From positions 1 to 16,054 of the forward strand of contig DKCU01000156.1 of NCBI GenBank assembly GCA_002451555.1: a DNA stretch of 16,054 bases, read 5' to 3'. Numbering within the stretch: the first letter of the stretch is position 1; every line of letters begins with the position of its first letter. Below, one piece after another: positions 1 through 6,225 of this stretch. Source of the stretch: Candidatus Segatella albertsiae (GTDB lineage: Bacteria > Bacteroidota > Bacteroidia > Bacteroidales > Bacteroidaceae). Both the position numbers and the translations under genes were made by a program. Below the pieces are notes generated by a model that worked only from the letters and a program-made list of their open reading frames with translations, made no database searches and was not told the DNA's origin.

Positions 1-30
1 TTATCAGCATCAGTCATAATTTACTATTTT

Positions 31-112
31 ATAAATTATCGTTCATAATAAGTTATGCGCCATTATTGGCAATAAATTATCATGTATGTTAAGTTATAGG
101 ATGCACGCACAA
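31..112. repeat. AT-rich imperfect tandem repeat, 41-bp period
   Basis: ATAAATTATC occurs at 31-40 and 72-81, and AAGTTAT occurs at 50-56 and 91-97, so both blocks recur with the same 41-bp spacing. Over the first 26 positions of the two units about 20 match. The block is much richer in A+T than the flanking genes and includes a 13-bp perfect inverted repeat, TTATTG-G-CAATAA, at 63-75. It sits exactly where the carbonic anhydrase reading frame is cut off. It could be the end of a mobile element, but no transposase is visible. Confidence 0.45.
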
Positions 113-294
113 TCCTGAATGTTCACACGGTTTCCACACCTGATGGCATCCACGTCGGAGCGCAATACTGCACTGTACCAGATGCTACAGTCATCTCCAA
201 GTACACAATCGCCAGTGAGTGCAGCGTTCTCGGCGATAAAACAATTCTTGCCCCACTTCGGGGTCTTCCCTTCAACCGTTTTGATGATAGCCAT
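94..294 (-). pseudogene. Truncated gamma-class carbonic anhydrase family protein (N-terminal third)
   Basis: The frame starts at the ATG at 292-294 (MAIIKTVEGKTPKWG) and stops at 94-96 after 66 residues. The residues NCFIAENAALTGDCVLGD, SIWYSAVLR and NRVNIQD are typical of the left-handed beta-helix (hexapeptide repeat) of the YrdA/CaiE-like gamma-carbonic anhydrase family. Relatives are roughly 170 residues and continue with the repeats carrying the metal-binding histidines. None of those is present here, so the product could not bind metal or form a full trimer. The break lies next to the AT-rich repeat at 31-112. The start is supported by a promoter only a few bases upstream. The family assignment is confident; function is probably lost. 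Confidence 0.8.
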
Positions 295-306
295 AACTTT
301 TTTGTT

Positions 307-315
307 GCAAAGGTA
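307..315 (-). promoter_or_regulatory. Bacteroidota -7 promoter element for the carbonic anhydrase remnant
   Basis: On the minus strand this reads TACCTTTGC, a full match to TAnnTTTG. It lies only 12 bases from the ATG at 294, so the leader would be very short. A clear -33 box is not obvious. Confidence 0.65.
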
Positions 316-389
316 TATAAAATTCCTAGAAAGTGAGGCTCTTAAAAGAAAAAGTTGCATTTCTTAGGCGTTATTTAAATTAATTGATG

Positions 390-398
390 TACTTTTGC
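390..398 (+). promoter_or_regulatory. Bacteroidota -7 promoter element for the HAD phosphatase
   Basis: TACTTTTGC matches TAnnTTTG. It is 42 bases upstream of the ATG at 441 and divergent from the carbonic anhydrase promoter at 307-315. Its position rules out the in-frame start codons at 384 and 387, which would place coding sequence over the promoter. Confidence 0.65.
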
Positions 399-440
399 AC
401 ATTATTTATATATGGGACAAATGAGAAAAGTAAATATCCA

Positions 441-1055
441 ATGAGTACATACAGAAATATCATATTCGACGTAGGTTCGGTGCTGGTCAACTGGATGCGA
501 ATCAACCTCTACACTACTTTGTTTCATGGCGACAAGGATAAGGCGAAGTGGATGGTGGATAACATCGTTACCAACTCCTGGAACGACCAGACAGACTTGG
601 GTAAGCCTATCCAGGAATGTATCTTCGAACTCAAACAGGCTTATCCCAAATATGCCCCTTACATTGTGGCCTATTGGTATTGCTACAAGGACATGGACGG
701 CGGTGAGATTCCTGGAATCTATGATGTCATGAAGGACTTGAAGGATAGGGGATACCGTCTCTATTGTCTAACCAATTGGTCGCATGAGACTTTCCCGATA
801 GTGAAGGATGTGCATGCACGCCTCTTTGAACTGTTCGACGGCATTGTGGTCAGTGGCGAGGAGAAGATGGTGAAGCCAAATCCTGAGATATACAACCTCT
901 TGCTTAGCCGATATAACCTCAAAGCTTCCGAGAGCATCTTCATAGATGACCGCCAAGGAAATGTGGATGGAGCTAACCAAGTGGGAATACATGGAATTTT
1001 GTTCAAAGGAAGTTATGAATTAAAGGAGCAGTTGGCTCAGTATCTATATAAATAA
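441..1055 (+). CDS. HAD family phosphatase (YihX-like, subfamily IA)
   Basis: This 204-residue protein carries the four haloacid-dehalogenase motifs. Motif I is FDVGSVL with nucleophile Asp10; the usual second Asp is Gly, as in DLG-type relatives such as YihX. Motif II is CLTNWS (Thr111), motif III is MVKPNPEIY (Lys145), and motif IV is FIDDRQGN (Asp169/Asp170). The helical cap lies between residues ~18 and 95. Length and motifs fit a cytosolic phosphatase of sugar phosphates or nucleotides; YihX itself dephosphorylates alpha-D-glucose 1-phosphate, but the substrate here cannot be read from sequence. The start at 441 was chosen because the homology begins there (MSTYRNIIFD) and a promoter lies at 390-398. 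It appears monocistronic. Confidence 0.9.
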   Translation: MSTYRNIIFDVGSVLVNWMRINLYTTLFHGDKDKAKWMVDNIVTNSWNDQTDLGKPIQECIFELKQAYPKYAPYIVAYWYCYKDMDGGEIPGIYDVMKDLKDRGYRLYCLTNWSHETFPIVKDVHARLFELFDGIVVSGEEKMVKPNPEIYNLLLSRYNLKASESIFIDDRQGNVDGANQVGIHGILFKGSYELKEQLAQYLYK

Positions 1056-1299
1056 TGGTGTAATTATTCAAAAAAAAGAGAAAACAGAGAGCTCTGAGCT
1101 TCAACCAGTAAATGCAAATAACATGAGCGACATTGAAAAAGTTTTGGCTTATGCTGATGCTTATTCCAAAGAATATCGTGGTGGGGAAAAGAAAAAAGGC
1201 AATATGATTATGATTGATGAAGACCTGAAGCTTTTCCTTGACAAGCTCAAACTTGCTTATTCAGGCGAGATGAAACTCTCTGTTAAGCACCTAGCATGA
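1024..1299 (+). pseudogene. Gene fragment or small hypothetical ORF downstream of the HAD gene
   Basis: An ATG at 1123 opens a 58-residue frame ending at 1299 (MSDIEKVLAYADAYSKEYRG... ending KLSVKHLA). The same frame is open without an ATG back to 1024. Its upstream residues (KKEKTESSELQPVNANN) are a low-complexity charged linker that reads as natural protein, suggesting the middle of a longer protein whose 5' end was lost. The Lys/Glu/Leu-rich region predicts helices. I do not recognise the family; the ending looks abrupt, so the 3' end may also be missing. No promoter is seen. It could instead be a genuine small protein starting at 1123. Confidence 0.4.
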
Positions 1300-1493
1300 G
1301 TTTCAAATAACAAATCTGGCTAGGTTTGGCTTTCGATATTCAAATGGAACAATGAAAGCATGCTGTTTTAAGACGTACTAATACTTGTCTGGAATGCTAA
1401 CAAACCTAGTTCCGCAACTAACATGAAAAGTCCTAGTCCTGTATAGCTCTTTTGTGGCTTAAAACGCCAAAAAATGATTTGTGCTTACTTCCT
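1300..1493. other. Non-coding stretch with a 9-bp inverted repeat
   Basis: No supportable gene lies here. CTAGGTTTG at 1320-1328 and CAAACCTAG at 1401-1409 form a perfect 9-bp inverted repeat 72 bases apart. A weak TGGC/GCCA hairpin followed by AAAAAA lies near 1457-1475 and could be read as a poor terminator. No clear terminator for the lysozyme gene ending at 1494 was found. Confidence 0.3.
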
Positions 1494-2270
1494 TTAGTTA
1501 AATTTAATGTCTTCTACACTTCTACCATCTGCGAATTTATTCAAATCAACCCAATTCCAGATACCTGGAACCCTTCCATGACGGTGGAATTGCCAGATGT
1601 CATAATGCGGAGCTCCAGGAAGAACAGGCTCATGGTTGTAACTTGCTATCCATAAATAGTAACCATTGAAGTCTGGTGCCAGATAGTCCTTGTAATAGCT
1701 TTCACTACAGTAGATGATGGGTGTATGCCCATAATAGGCCTTGAATAAGTGGCATAAAGTCTTGAGGGATGATTGAATTTCTTCCTTACTCAGTCCTTGT
1801 GTGCCATCATCCTCTGCGTCTATTACTGGCAAAAGGTCTTGCTTGTCCTTGTCCACGACGTTCCTGAAGTTCTCGAACTGGAGTGGGGCAGGAGCCTTGG
1901 AAAGGAAGTGATAGGAGCCTACAGGTATGCCATGTTTCCTTGCCTGATTTATATTTTTGTCGTAGCTTGGGTCTTTGATGTCGGCTCCCTCTGTGGCCTT
2001 GATGAAGATGAACTGAAGCCTTTTCACCTGGCTCAGCTCATCCCAATGGATTCTGCCTTGATGCTTGGAAATGTCTATTCCATCGTAGTCTCCAGAGTAA
2101 GAGCCACTCGTCAAATCTCGTGTAGGCCATTCCTTGTCAGCTTTTCTCTCTATGAGCCAAGAAGCTACCATTCTATAGGCCTCAAATCCTATGATGAGCA
2201 CAGCAAGAAAACCGATTATCCAGTAACCGACCTTCTTGAATATACAGTTAGACTTCTTTCTTTTTCTCAT
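1494..2270 (-). CDS. Membrane-anchored GH25 family lysozyme (N-acetylmuramidase)
   Basis: This 258-residue protein has a basic cytoplasmic N-terminus, one transmembrane helix (~14-36) and an extracytoplasmic glycoside hydrolase family 25 domain (~62-258). Family motifs are GIDISKHQG (Asp66), FIKATEG (Glu94), VGSYHFL and the catalytic VIDAE (Asp151, Glu153). The C-terminal half has aromatic motifs usual in GH25 (YYLWIASY, YDIWQF). It should cleave the beta-1,4 bond between N-acetylmuramic acid and N-acetylglucosamine while tethered to the inner membrane, for wall remodelling. The start at 2270 is preceded by AGGAAG at a good spacing. An alternative start at 2297 adds 9 residues and would overlap the upstream nitroreductase by 17 bases. 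It forms a tight pair with that gene. Confidence 0.88.
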   Translation of the reverse strand: MRKRKKSNCIFKKVGYWIIGFLAVLIIGFEAYRMVASWLIERKADKEWPTRDLTSGSYSGDYDGIDISKHQGRIHWDELSQVKRLQFIFIKATEGADIKDPSYDKNINQARKHGIPVGSYHFLSKAPAPLQFENFRNVVDKDKQDLLPVIDAEDDGTQGLSKEEIQSSLKTLCHLFKAYYGHTPIIYCSESYYKDYLAPDFNGYYLWIASYNHEPVLPGAPHYDIWQFHRHGRVPGIWNWVDLNKFADGRSVEDIKFN

Positions 2271-2280
2271 TTTCTTCCTA

Positions 2281-2814
2281 TCATCTTTTGTATTCATTGT
2301 AGGAAACATTTTCTTCTTTCCATTTCTCCTTGGGCTTGGTCTCACCTTTCGGGTAACCAATGATTATGGTATTCAATGGAATGATGCTTTCTGGTAAATC
2401 CAGGAGTTGCTGCATGCCTTGATAACGATCCTTGGCAGGGTAGAGGGCTGTCCATACTGCCCCAAGCCCCAGTCCATGAGCCATCAGAAGAATATTCTCT
2501 GTTGCAGCCGCACAATCCTGTATCCAGAAGTCTTGTTCCCATCCATCCAATGCCTTGTCTAGGTCTCCGCAGACCACGATGGCGAGTGGTGCCTCCCTCA
2601 CCATGCTGGCGTAAGGACTAAAGGAAGGTATCTTGTCCAGCATCTTTCGGTCATTGATGACTACGAAATGCCAGGGCTGCTTGTTGCAAGCTGATGGTGC
2701 GGCCATAGCTGCACGTAGCAATAGTTCTATCTTTTCCTGCTCGATGGGCTGGTTCGTATAGCTTCTAACAGAGGTACGGCTTATAATATTGTCGTAAATG
2801 ATATTCTTGTCCAT
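2281..2814 (-). CDS. Nitroreductase family protein (FMN-dependent oxidoreductase)
   Basis: This 177-residue protein starts MDKNIIYDNIISRTSVRSYT. The conserved Arg13-x-Ser15-x-Arg17 pattern at the N-terminus binds FMN phosphate. APSACNKQPWHFVVI (~39-53) is the family's flavin-contact loop. AAATENILLMAHGLGLGAVW (~100-120) is the dimer/flavin helix segment, and the C-terminus has IIGYPKGETKP. Members use NAD(P)H to reduce nitro-compounds, quinones or related electrophiles in the cytosol; the substrate is unknown. The start is set by the promoter at 2840-2848; an in-frame upstream ATG at 2940 would span that promoter. The gene is followed directly by the GH25 lysozyme, probably co-transcribed. 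Confidence 0.9.
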   Translation of the reverse strand: MDKNIIYDNIISRTSVRSYTNQPIEQEKIELLLRAAMAAPSACNKQPWHFVVINDRKMLDKIPSFSPYASMVREAPLAIVVCGDLDKALDGWEQDFWIQDCAAATENILLMAHGLGLGAVWTALYPAKDRYQGMQQLLDLPESIIPLNTIIIGYPKGETKPKEKWKEENVSYNEYKR

Positions 2815-2839
2815 AACGTAAATCTTTAGTTGAATATGG

Positions 2840-2848
2840 GCAAAGGTA
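2840..2848 (-). promoter_or_regulatory. Bacteroidota -7 promoter element for the nitroreductase-lysozyme pair
   Basis: The minus strand reads TACCTTTGC, an exact TAnnTTTG match, 26 bases from the nitroreductase ATG. A TTTTTG stretch about 23 bases further upstream may be the -33 element. The promoter is divergent from the cupin promoter at 2892-2900. Confidence 0.65.
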
Positions 2849-2891
2849 GTGATAATATTTGAATTATTGGTCAAAAATCCGAATTTTTGTG

Positions 2892-2900
2892 TACTTTTGC
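2892..2900 (+). promoter_or_regulatory. Bacteroidota -7 promoter element for the cupin gene
   Basis: TACTTTTGC matches TAnnTTTG and lies 19 bases before the ATG at 2920, giving a short leader. Confidence 0.6.
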
Positions 2901-2919
2901 ATTGTATAAACTTGAAAGT

Positions 2920-3369
2920 ATGGCATATATAGTAAGACATTTGAATGAAATCGCCCCCAAGCCAACCTCACATGACATAGGCTTGAAGCAAGTACTTCTT
3001 GCCAATGACGAGACATCCTCGGCTATCACCCAGATAGCGAAGACCGTCCTAAATAAAGGTGAGAGGGTGGGGGAGCATGTCCATCCAACCATGGACGAGC
3101 ATTACCAGGGATTGTCTGGAAATGGCATCTTGTGGGTGGATGGGCAGGAAATAGCCTTGGTCAAGGATACGTATGTACTGGTCAAGGCAGGTAGCAAGCA
3201 CCGTATGGAAGCGAAGGATGACGTTTGCTTCCTGACCATAGGAGTGGCTATCGCTAACTTCAGAGATAGACTTATACGTCAAGCCATCAGCCTTGTATCT
3301 AGCGCAAGAAGGCTAAATACAAGGCAACGGCCATTTCTATTAAGAAGATGGCAGGAACGCCATACTTGA
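2920..3369 (+). CDS. Cupin domain-containing protein with an odd C-terminal extension
   Basis: The protein is 149 residues. Cupin motif 1 (residues ~50-70) fits G(X)5HxH(X)4E(X)6G: GERVGEHVHPTMDE followed by HYQGLSG. Motif 2 is VKAGSKH. These supply two His and one Glu for metal, plus a further His, so this is a small single-domain cupin; substrate or ligand is unknown. The start at 2920 is set by the promoter at 2892-2900. The cupin fold appears to end near residue ~109 (FLTIGVAI). The following ~40 residues are Arg-rich and do not look like cupin, and they lie antisense to the 3' end of the convergent DUF1294 gene (71-bp overlap). A lost stop codon, a frameshift or a deletion could explain the tail. 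Confidence 0.75.
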   Translation: MAYIVRHLNEIAPKPTSHDIGLKQVLLANDETSSAITQIAKTVLNKGERVGEHVHPTMDEHYQGLSGNGILWVDGQEIALVKDTYVLVKAGSKHRMEAKDDVCFLTIGVAIANFRDRLIRQAISLVSSARRLNTRQRPFLLRRWQERHT

Positions 3370-3568
3370 ACTTGAGGTGCATGGTCTTGTGGTGCCAAGC
3401 CTTCATGCCCAACCATGCCCCAATAGAACCGCCAAATACGGCAAGTAAAAGCAACGTCGCCTCCGGTATTCTCCACTTGTCGTGCTTGGCCTTCCTTTTG
3501 TCAATGCCATAGGTGAGGAATGTGATGGCATTGATAACCAATAAAATGATGATGATTTCTGTGGTCAT
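3299..3568 (-). CDS. DUF1294 domain small integral membrane protein
   Basis: From the internal ATG at 3568 the product is 89 residues (MTTEIIIILLVINAITFLTY), matching the usual length of this family. It has transmembrane segments at ~4-22, ~38-54 and ~70-88. Family signatures are YGIDKRKAKHDKWRIPE after the first helix, GGSIGAWLGM, and HHKTMHLKFKYGVPAIF. Function is unknown. TTAGGAAC directly before the ATG supplies a ribosome binding site. The same frame is open upstream to an ATG at 3697, which would add 43 residues from a broken acetyltransferase; the internal start is preferred because it restores the normal family protein. It is the last gene of the threonine aldolase-yaaA-bcp operon. 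Confidence 0.8.
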   Translation of the reverse strand: MTTEIIIILLVINAITFLTYGIDKRKAKHDKWRIPEATLLLLAVFGGSIGAWLGMKAWHHKTMHLKFKYGVPAIFLIEMAVALYLAFLR

Positions 3569-3697
3569 GTTCCTAAGTAGTCTCCACTTGAATGCCTCCC
3601 TGGATGCTGCTTCTGTTTCTGGAAAACAGGCAGCTTCCAGAGAGGTGATTTCATCAAGGTCTGCTATCGTGGCCGTTCTTATGATTTCCTTATCCAT
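3569..3697 (-). pseudogene. GNAT acetyltransferase N-terminal remnant, in frame with DUF1294
   Basis: MDKEIIRTATIADLDEI begins at 3697, five bases after the bcp stop. With the following SLEAACFPETEAASREAF it is a typical N-terminus of a GNAT-family N-acetyltransferase. After KWRL the homology ends, and the next codons come from the ribosome binding site of the DUF1294 gene. The acetyl-CoA binding region (R/Q-x-x-G-x-A/G motif) is absent, so the enzyme is dead. The frame continues into DUF1294 and could yield a 132-residue fusion protein. A deletion within an ancestral GNAT-DUF1294 gene pair explains this simply. Confidence 0.75.
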
Positions 3698-3702
3698 AAG
3701 TT

Positions 3703-4152
3703 TTATCCCAAGATTTGGCTGGCATGTTCCTTGACCTTGATCTCCTTAGGGCCGATGATGCGAGTGATGACACCATTCTCATCAGCGATGAATGTGGTGC
3801 GGAATACGCCCATTGACACTCTGCCGCACATTTTCTTTTCTCCAAACACGCCTAATTCGTTGACTAGCGCCTTCTCTGTATCGCAGATGAGTGGGAAAGG
3901 CAGGTTGTTCTTCTCGATGAACTTCTTGTGGCTCTTGGCATCCTGTGTGCTCACGCCAATGACAACATAGCCCTCTGCGAGGAAACGCTCGTAGTTGTCA
4001 CGGAGGTTGCAAGCCTCGTTGGTGCATCCTGGAGTGGAGTCGCGAGGATAAATGTAAAGCACTACCTTCTTGCCACTCAACTCGGCAAGCGTCCACTCTT
4101 TTCCGTCCTGGTCAAAGCCAAGAACTTCTGGTAATTTCTGTCCTACTTCCAT
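3703..4152 (-). CDS. bcp: Thioredoxin-dependent thiol peroxidase (BCP/PrxQ peroxiredoxin)
   Basis: This 149-residue cytosolic peroxiredoxin reduces hydrogen peroxide and organic hydroperoxides using thioredoxin. The active site is YPRDSTPGCTNEAC with peroxidatic Cys43 and resolving Cys48, the five-residue spacing of the Bcp/PrxQ subgroup. The conserved Pro40-region Thr and a downstream Arg in RTTFIAD are present, and FPLICDTEK is another family block. Length is normal and the gene looks intact. It lies 34 bases downstream of yaaA and 5 bases upstream of the GNAT/DUF1294 frame, so all are probably on one transcript. The pairing with yaaA supports a role in peroxide defence. Confidence 0.95.
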   Translation of the reverse strand: MEVGQKLPEVLGFDQDGKEWTLAELSGKKVVLYIYPRDSTPGCTNEACNLRDNYERFLAEGYVVIGVSTQDAKSHKKFIEKNNLPFPLICDTEKALVNELGVFGEKKMCGRVSMGVFRTTFIADENGVITRIIGPKEIKVKEHASQILG

Positions 4153-4186
4153 AATCGTAAATCTTTAATAATCTGTAAGTTTATAT

Positions 4187-4948
4187 TTATTTCTTGATGA
4201 AGTGAGGATGAAGTTCATCCCCATAATTTGAATCATATCTGAATCCCTCCAGTTCGAAGCCTAATATGTCTGATAGTTGGGAAATTTGATGCTGAATGAT
4301 ATACCTCGTCATGGCTCCGCGGCAACTCTTGGCATGGACGGACACCACCTTGATGGTGTCACCCTTATCGACATAAAACAAAGGCTGTATCACCTTCACC
4401 TCTTGGCAAACTCGCTTCCAGTCGAAGAGATGCTCAAACTCCTCGGTGGCTAGATGAATGAGAATGCCATCGTCTGCCTTCACTGCCTCAATCAGCATAT
4501 CCGTGAGATAAGGCTTCCAATAGGCAAAGAGATTCTTGTTCTCGGCAGCATCCAGTTTCACCTTGCCCTCCATTCGGTAAGGGTGAATCATGTCCAAAGG
4601 GCGCAACAACCCATACAGGAAAGAAGTGATGAAGAGATGCCTTTGAGCAAAGGTTAAGTCATCTTGGCTAAAGCTGTTAGCTTGGAGATACTTGTAAGCC
4701 TGGCCAAAGTAGGCGAGGAGGGCAGGCAACTGCTCTGTCTCGTTCCAGAAGCTTTGGTATCGCTGTTGGTTCTCCTGGGCGATGGCGTGGCTGCACTTTA
4801 GTTCCTTCATGAGACGGCTGGTGTCCCATGTGGAAAGTTCTAGGGCAAACTGTCCGGCCTGCTCTTGAAACCTTGGCTTGCTCTTCATTGGAACGTCCAC
4901 TGATGTGGAAGCATTCATGATTTTGGCTGACGCTAAGAGTATTTGCAT
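4187..4948 (-). CDS. yaaA: Peroxide stress protein YaaA (DUF328/UPF0246)
   Basis: The 253-residue protein matches YaaA in full length. Conserved blocks are the N-terminal MQILLASAKIM, SFLYGLLRPLDMIHPYRMEG (~105-124), NLFAYWKPYLTD, LATEEFEHLFDW and VHAKSCRGAMTRYII near the C-terminus, which contains the conserved Lys/Arg cluster of the family. In E. coli YaaA lowers free iron and limits Fenton damage during hydrogen peroxide stress, and its fold has DNA-binding features. It sits 24 bases downstream of the threonine aldolase gene and upstream of bcp, a shared-transcript arrangement that fits an antioxidant role. No separate promoter was found in the 24-base gap. Confidence 0.93.
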   Translation of the reverse strand: MQILLASAKIMNASTSVDVPMKSKPRFQEQAGQFALELSTWDTSRLMKELKCSHAIAQENQQRYQSFWNETEQLPALLAYFGQAYKYLQANSFSQDDLTFAQRHLFITSFLYGLLRPLDMIHPYRMEGKVKLDAAENKNLFAYWKPYLTDMLIEAVKADDGILIHLATEEFEHLFDWKRVCQEVKVIQPLFYVDKGDTIKVVSVHAKSCRGAMTRYIIQHQISQLSDILGFELEGFRYDSNYGDELHPHFIKK

Positions 4949-4972
4949 ATTGTTGACTGATGATTATATTCT

Positions 4973-6013
4973 TTATGATAGGAGATTCTGCAAGATCCTG
5001 TCCAACTCCTCCAGTTCTTCCTCCTTGGTCGCCCAGCTGGTAACGAAACGACTGATGATTTCCGTCTCACTCTTCCTCTCCCAAATCTCAAACGCCACCT
5101 TTTTCGAGAGTGCCTGGTATAGGGTAGGGGATAGGATGACAAACTGCTGGTTGGTTGGCGAGTCGTAGGCGATGGCGATGCCATGCTTGCGGAAGTTGCA
5201 GCGGATGCGTTCTGCCATGGCTATGGCATGGCGAGAAACCTTGAAGTAAAGGTTATCAGTAAACAAGGTGTCAAACTGGATGCCGAGCATTCTTCCCTTG
5301 GCAAGCAACGCTCCGTGACGCTTCACATTGGTAAAGAAATACTTGGGAGATTTCATGCCCGAGAACACCACTGCCTCGCCAAACATGGCTCCCACCTTGG
5401 TGCCCCCGATGTAGAACACATCGCAATGGCGCGCCAGGAATGGCAAGTCATAATCACATGCCTCAGACATCAGCCCATAGCCCAGGCGTGCCCCATCAAT
5501 GAAAAGACGAAGGTCGTACTTTTGACAAGTGGCATAAAGAGCCTCCAGCTCTTCCTTGGTATATACCATGCCCAGTTCGGTAGGCATGGAGACATAGACC
5601 ATTCCAGGCTGTACCATGTGTGGGTGAGTCTCATCGGCCAGGAAGGTATCCATGTAGGAAGTCAAAGTATCCGGATTCAGCTTGCTGTCAGTGGATGGCA
5701 AGGTAATGACCTTGTGTCCAAAGGCTTCCACTGCTCCCGACTCATGCACCTCGATATGTCCTGTCTCCACGCAAATCACGCCCTCGCATCCCAAGAGGAC
5801 GGAGTCTATGACCGTGGTGTTGGTCTGGGTTCCACCCACAAGGAAACAGACATCAGCATCTTCCATGCCGATGGCCTTGCGAATTTTCTCTTTGGCAGCT
5901 TCGGTATAAGGGTCAAATCCATATCCGGAAGTCTTCTCGTCATTAGTCTTGCCCAGAGCTTCCAAAATCTCAGGCAAGGTACCGTTGTTATAGTCACTTT
6001 CAAATGAAATCAT
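4973..6013 (-). CDS. Low-specificity L-threonine aldolase / beta-eliminating lyase family protein
   Basis: The 346-residue fold-type I PLP enzyme starts MISFESDYNNGTLPEILEAL, the usual N-terminus (FxSDN-like) of the family. The catalytic lysine is Lys206 in FYIGGTKVGAMFGEA, and Asp173 in FIDGARLGYG contacts the cofactor nitrogen. GGTQTNTTVI (~60-69) binds the cofactor phosphate, and ETGHIEVHESGAVE is another family block. It splits L-threonine or L-allo-threonine to glycine and acetaldehyde in the cytosol. The start at 6013 was preferred over an in-frame ATG at 6043 because the homology begins there and the upstream codons belong to a PHP gene remnant. It heads the minus-strand operon; its nearest promoter, 160 bases upstream, appears inherited from the destroyed PHP gene. 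Confidence 0.92.
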   Translation of the reverse strand: MISFESDYNNGTLPEILEALGKTNDEKTSGYGFDPYTEAAKEKIRKAIGMEDADVCFLVGGTQTNTTVIDSVLLGCEGVICVETGHIEVHESGAVEAFGHKVITLPSTDSKLNPDTLTSYMDTFLADETHPHMVQPGMVYVSMPTELGMVYTKEELEALYATCQKYDLRLFIDGARLGYGLMSEACDYDLPFLARHCDVFYIGGTKVGAMFGEAVVFSGMKSPKYFFTNVKRHGALLAKGRMLGIQFDTLFTDNLYFKVSRHAIAMAERIRCNFRKHGIAIAYDSPTNQQFVILSPTLYQALSKKVAFEIWERKSETEIISRFVTSWATKEEELEELDRILQNLLS

Positions 6014-6024
6014 ATTATCTTTAT

Positions 6025-6146
6025 TTAAAATTCTCTTAACCAATATTCCCTCTCAATTTCCTTGGCAGCCATCGTCATCTCTTGCCATGTATAAAGGCAT
6101 GGCCAGAGGCGATGGTATGTGTATGAACGTCTAATAAAGTCTTCAT
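6025..6146 (-). pseudogene. PHP-domain phosphatase remnant (5' stub, frameshifted)
   Basis: From the ATG at 6144-6146 the frame reads MKTLLDVHTHTIASGHAF before stopping at 6075. This is the start of a YcdX-like PHP hydrolase: DxHxHT supplies the first metal-binding His pair, followed by the ASxHAY-like block. After SGHA the homology continues in another frame as YTWQEMTMAAKEIE, reaching a stop at 6025-6027. There is therefore a frameshift near 6093, and everything after about 40 codons is gone. The fragment abuts the threonine aldolase gene. Recognition rests on a short but distinctive sequence. Confidence 0.7.
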
Positions 6147-6171
6147 TTCTCTAATATTTTCGTTTTGTCCT

Positions 6172-6180
6172 GCAAAGGTA
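6172..6180 (-). promoter_or_regulatory. Bacteroidota -7 promoter element upstream of the PHP remnant
   Basis: The minus strand reads TACCTTTGC, an exact TAnnTTTG match, 26 bases before the PHP stub ATG and 159 bases before the threonine aldolase ATG. It probably drove the lost PHP gene and now drives the aldolase-yaaA-bcp operon, unless a weaker site lies between. Confidence 0.6.
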
Positions 6181-6225
6181 ACAAGAATATTCGAGATATG
6201 GTCTTTTCCTTATGTATTTCTTTCA

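Noticed and set aside
1..17. Possible gene start on the minus strand (MTDAD) running off the left edge
   Set aside because: Only five codons are visible and no promoter matches; it cannot be supported.
1773..2363. Long plus-strand open frame (196 codons)
   Set aside because: It is antisense to the GH25 lysozyme, whose catalytic motifs are clear; the plus-strand translation has no recognisable domain.
5183..6007. Long plus-strand open frame (274 codons)
   Set aside because: It lies antisense to the threonine aldolase gene with intact PLP motifs and looks like a codon-bias shadow.
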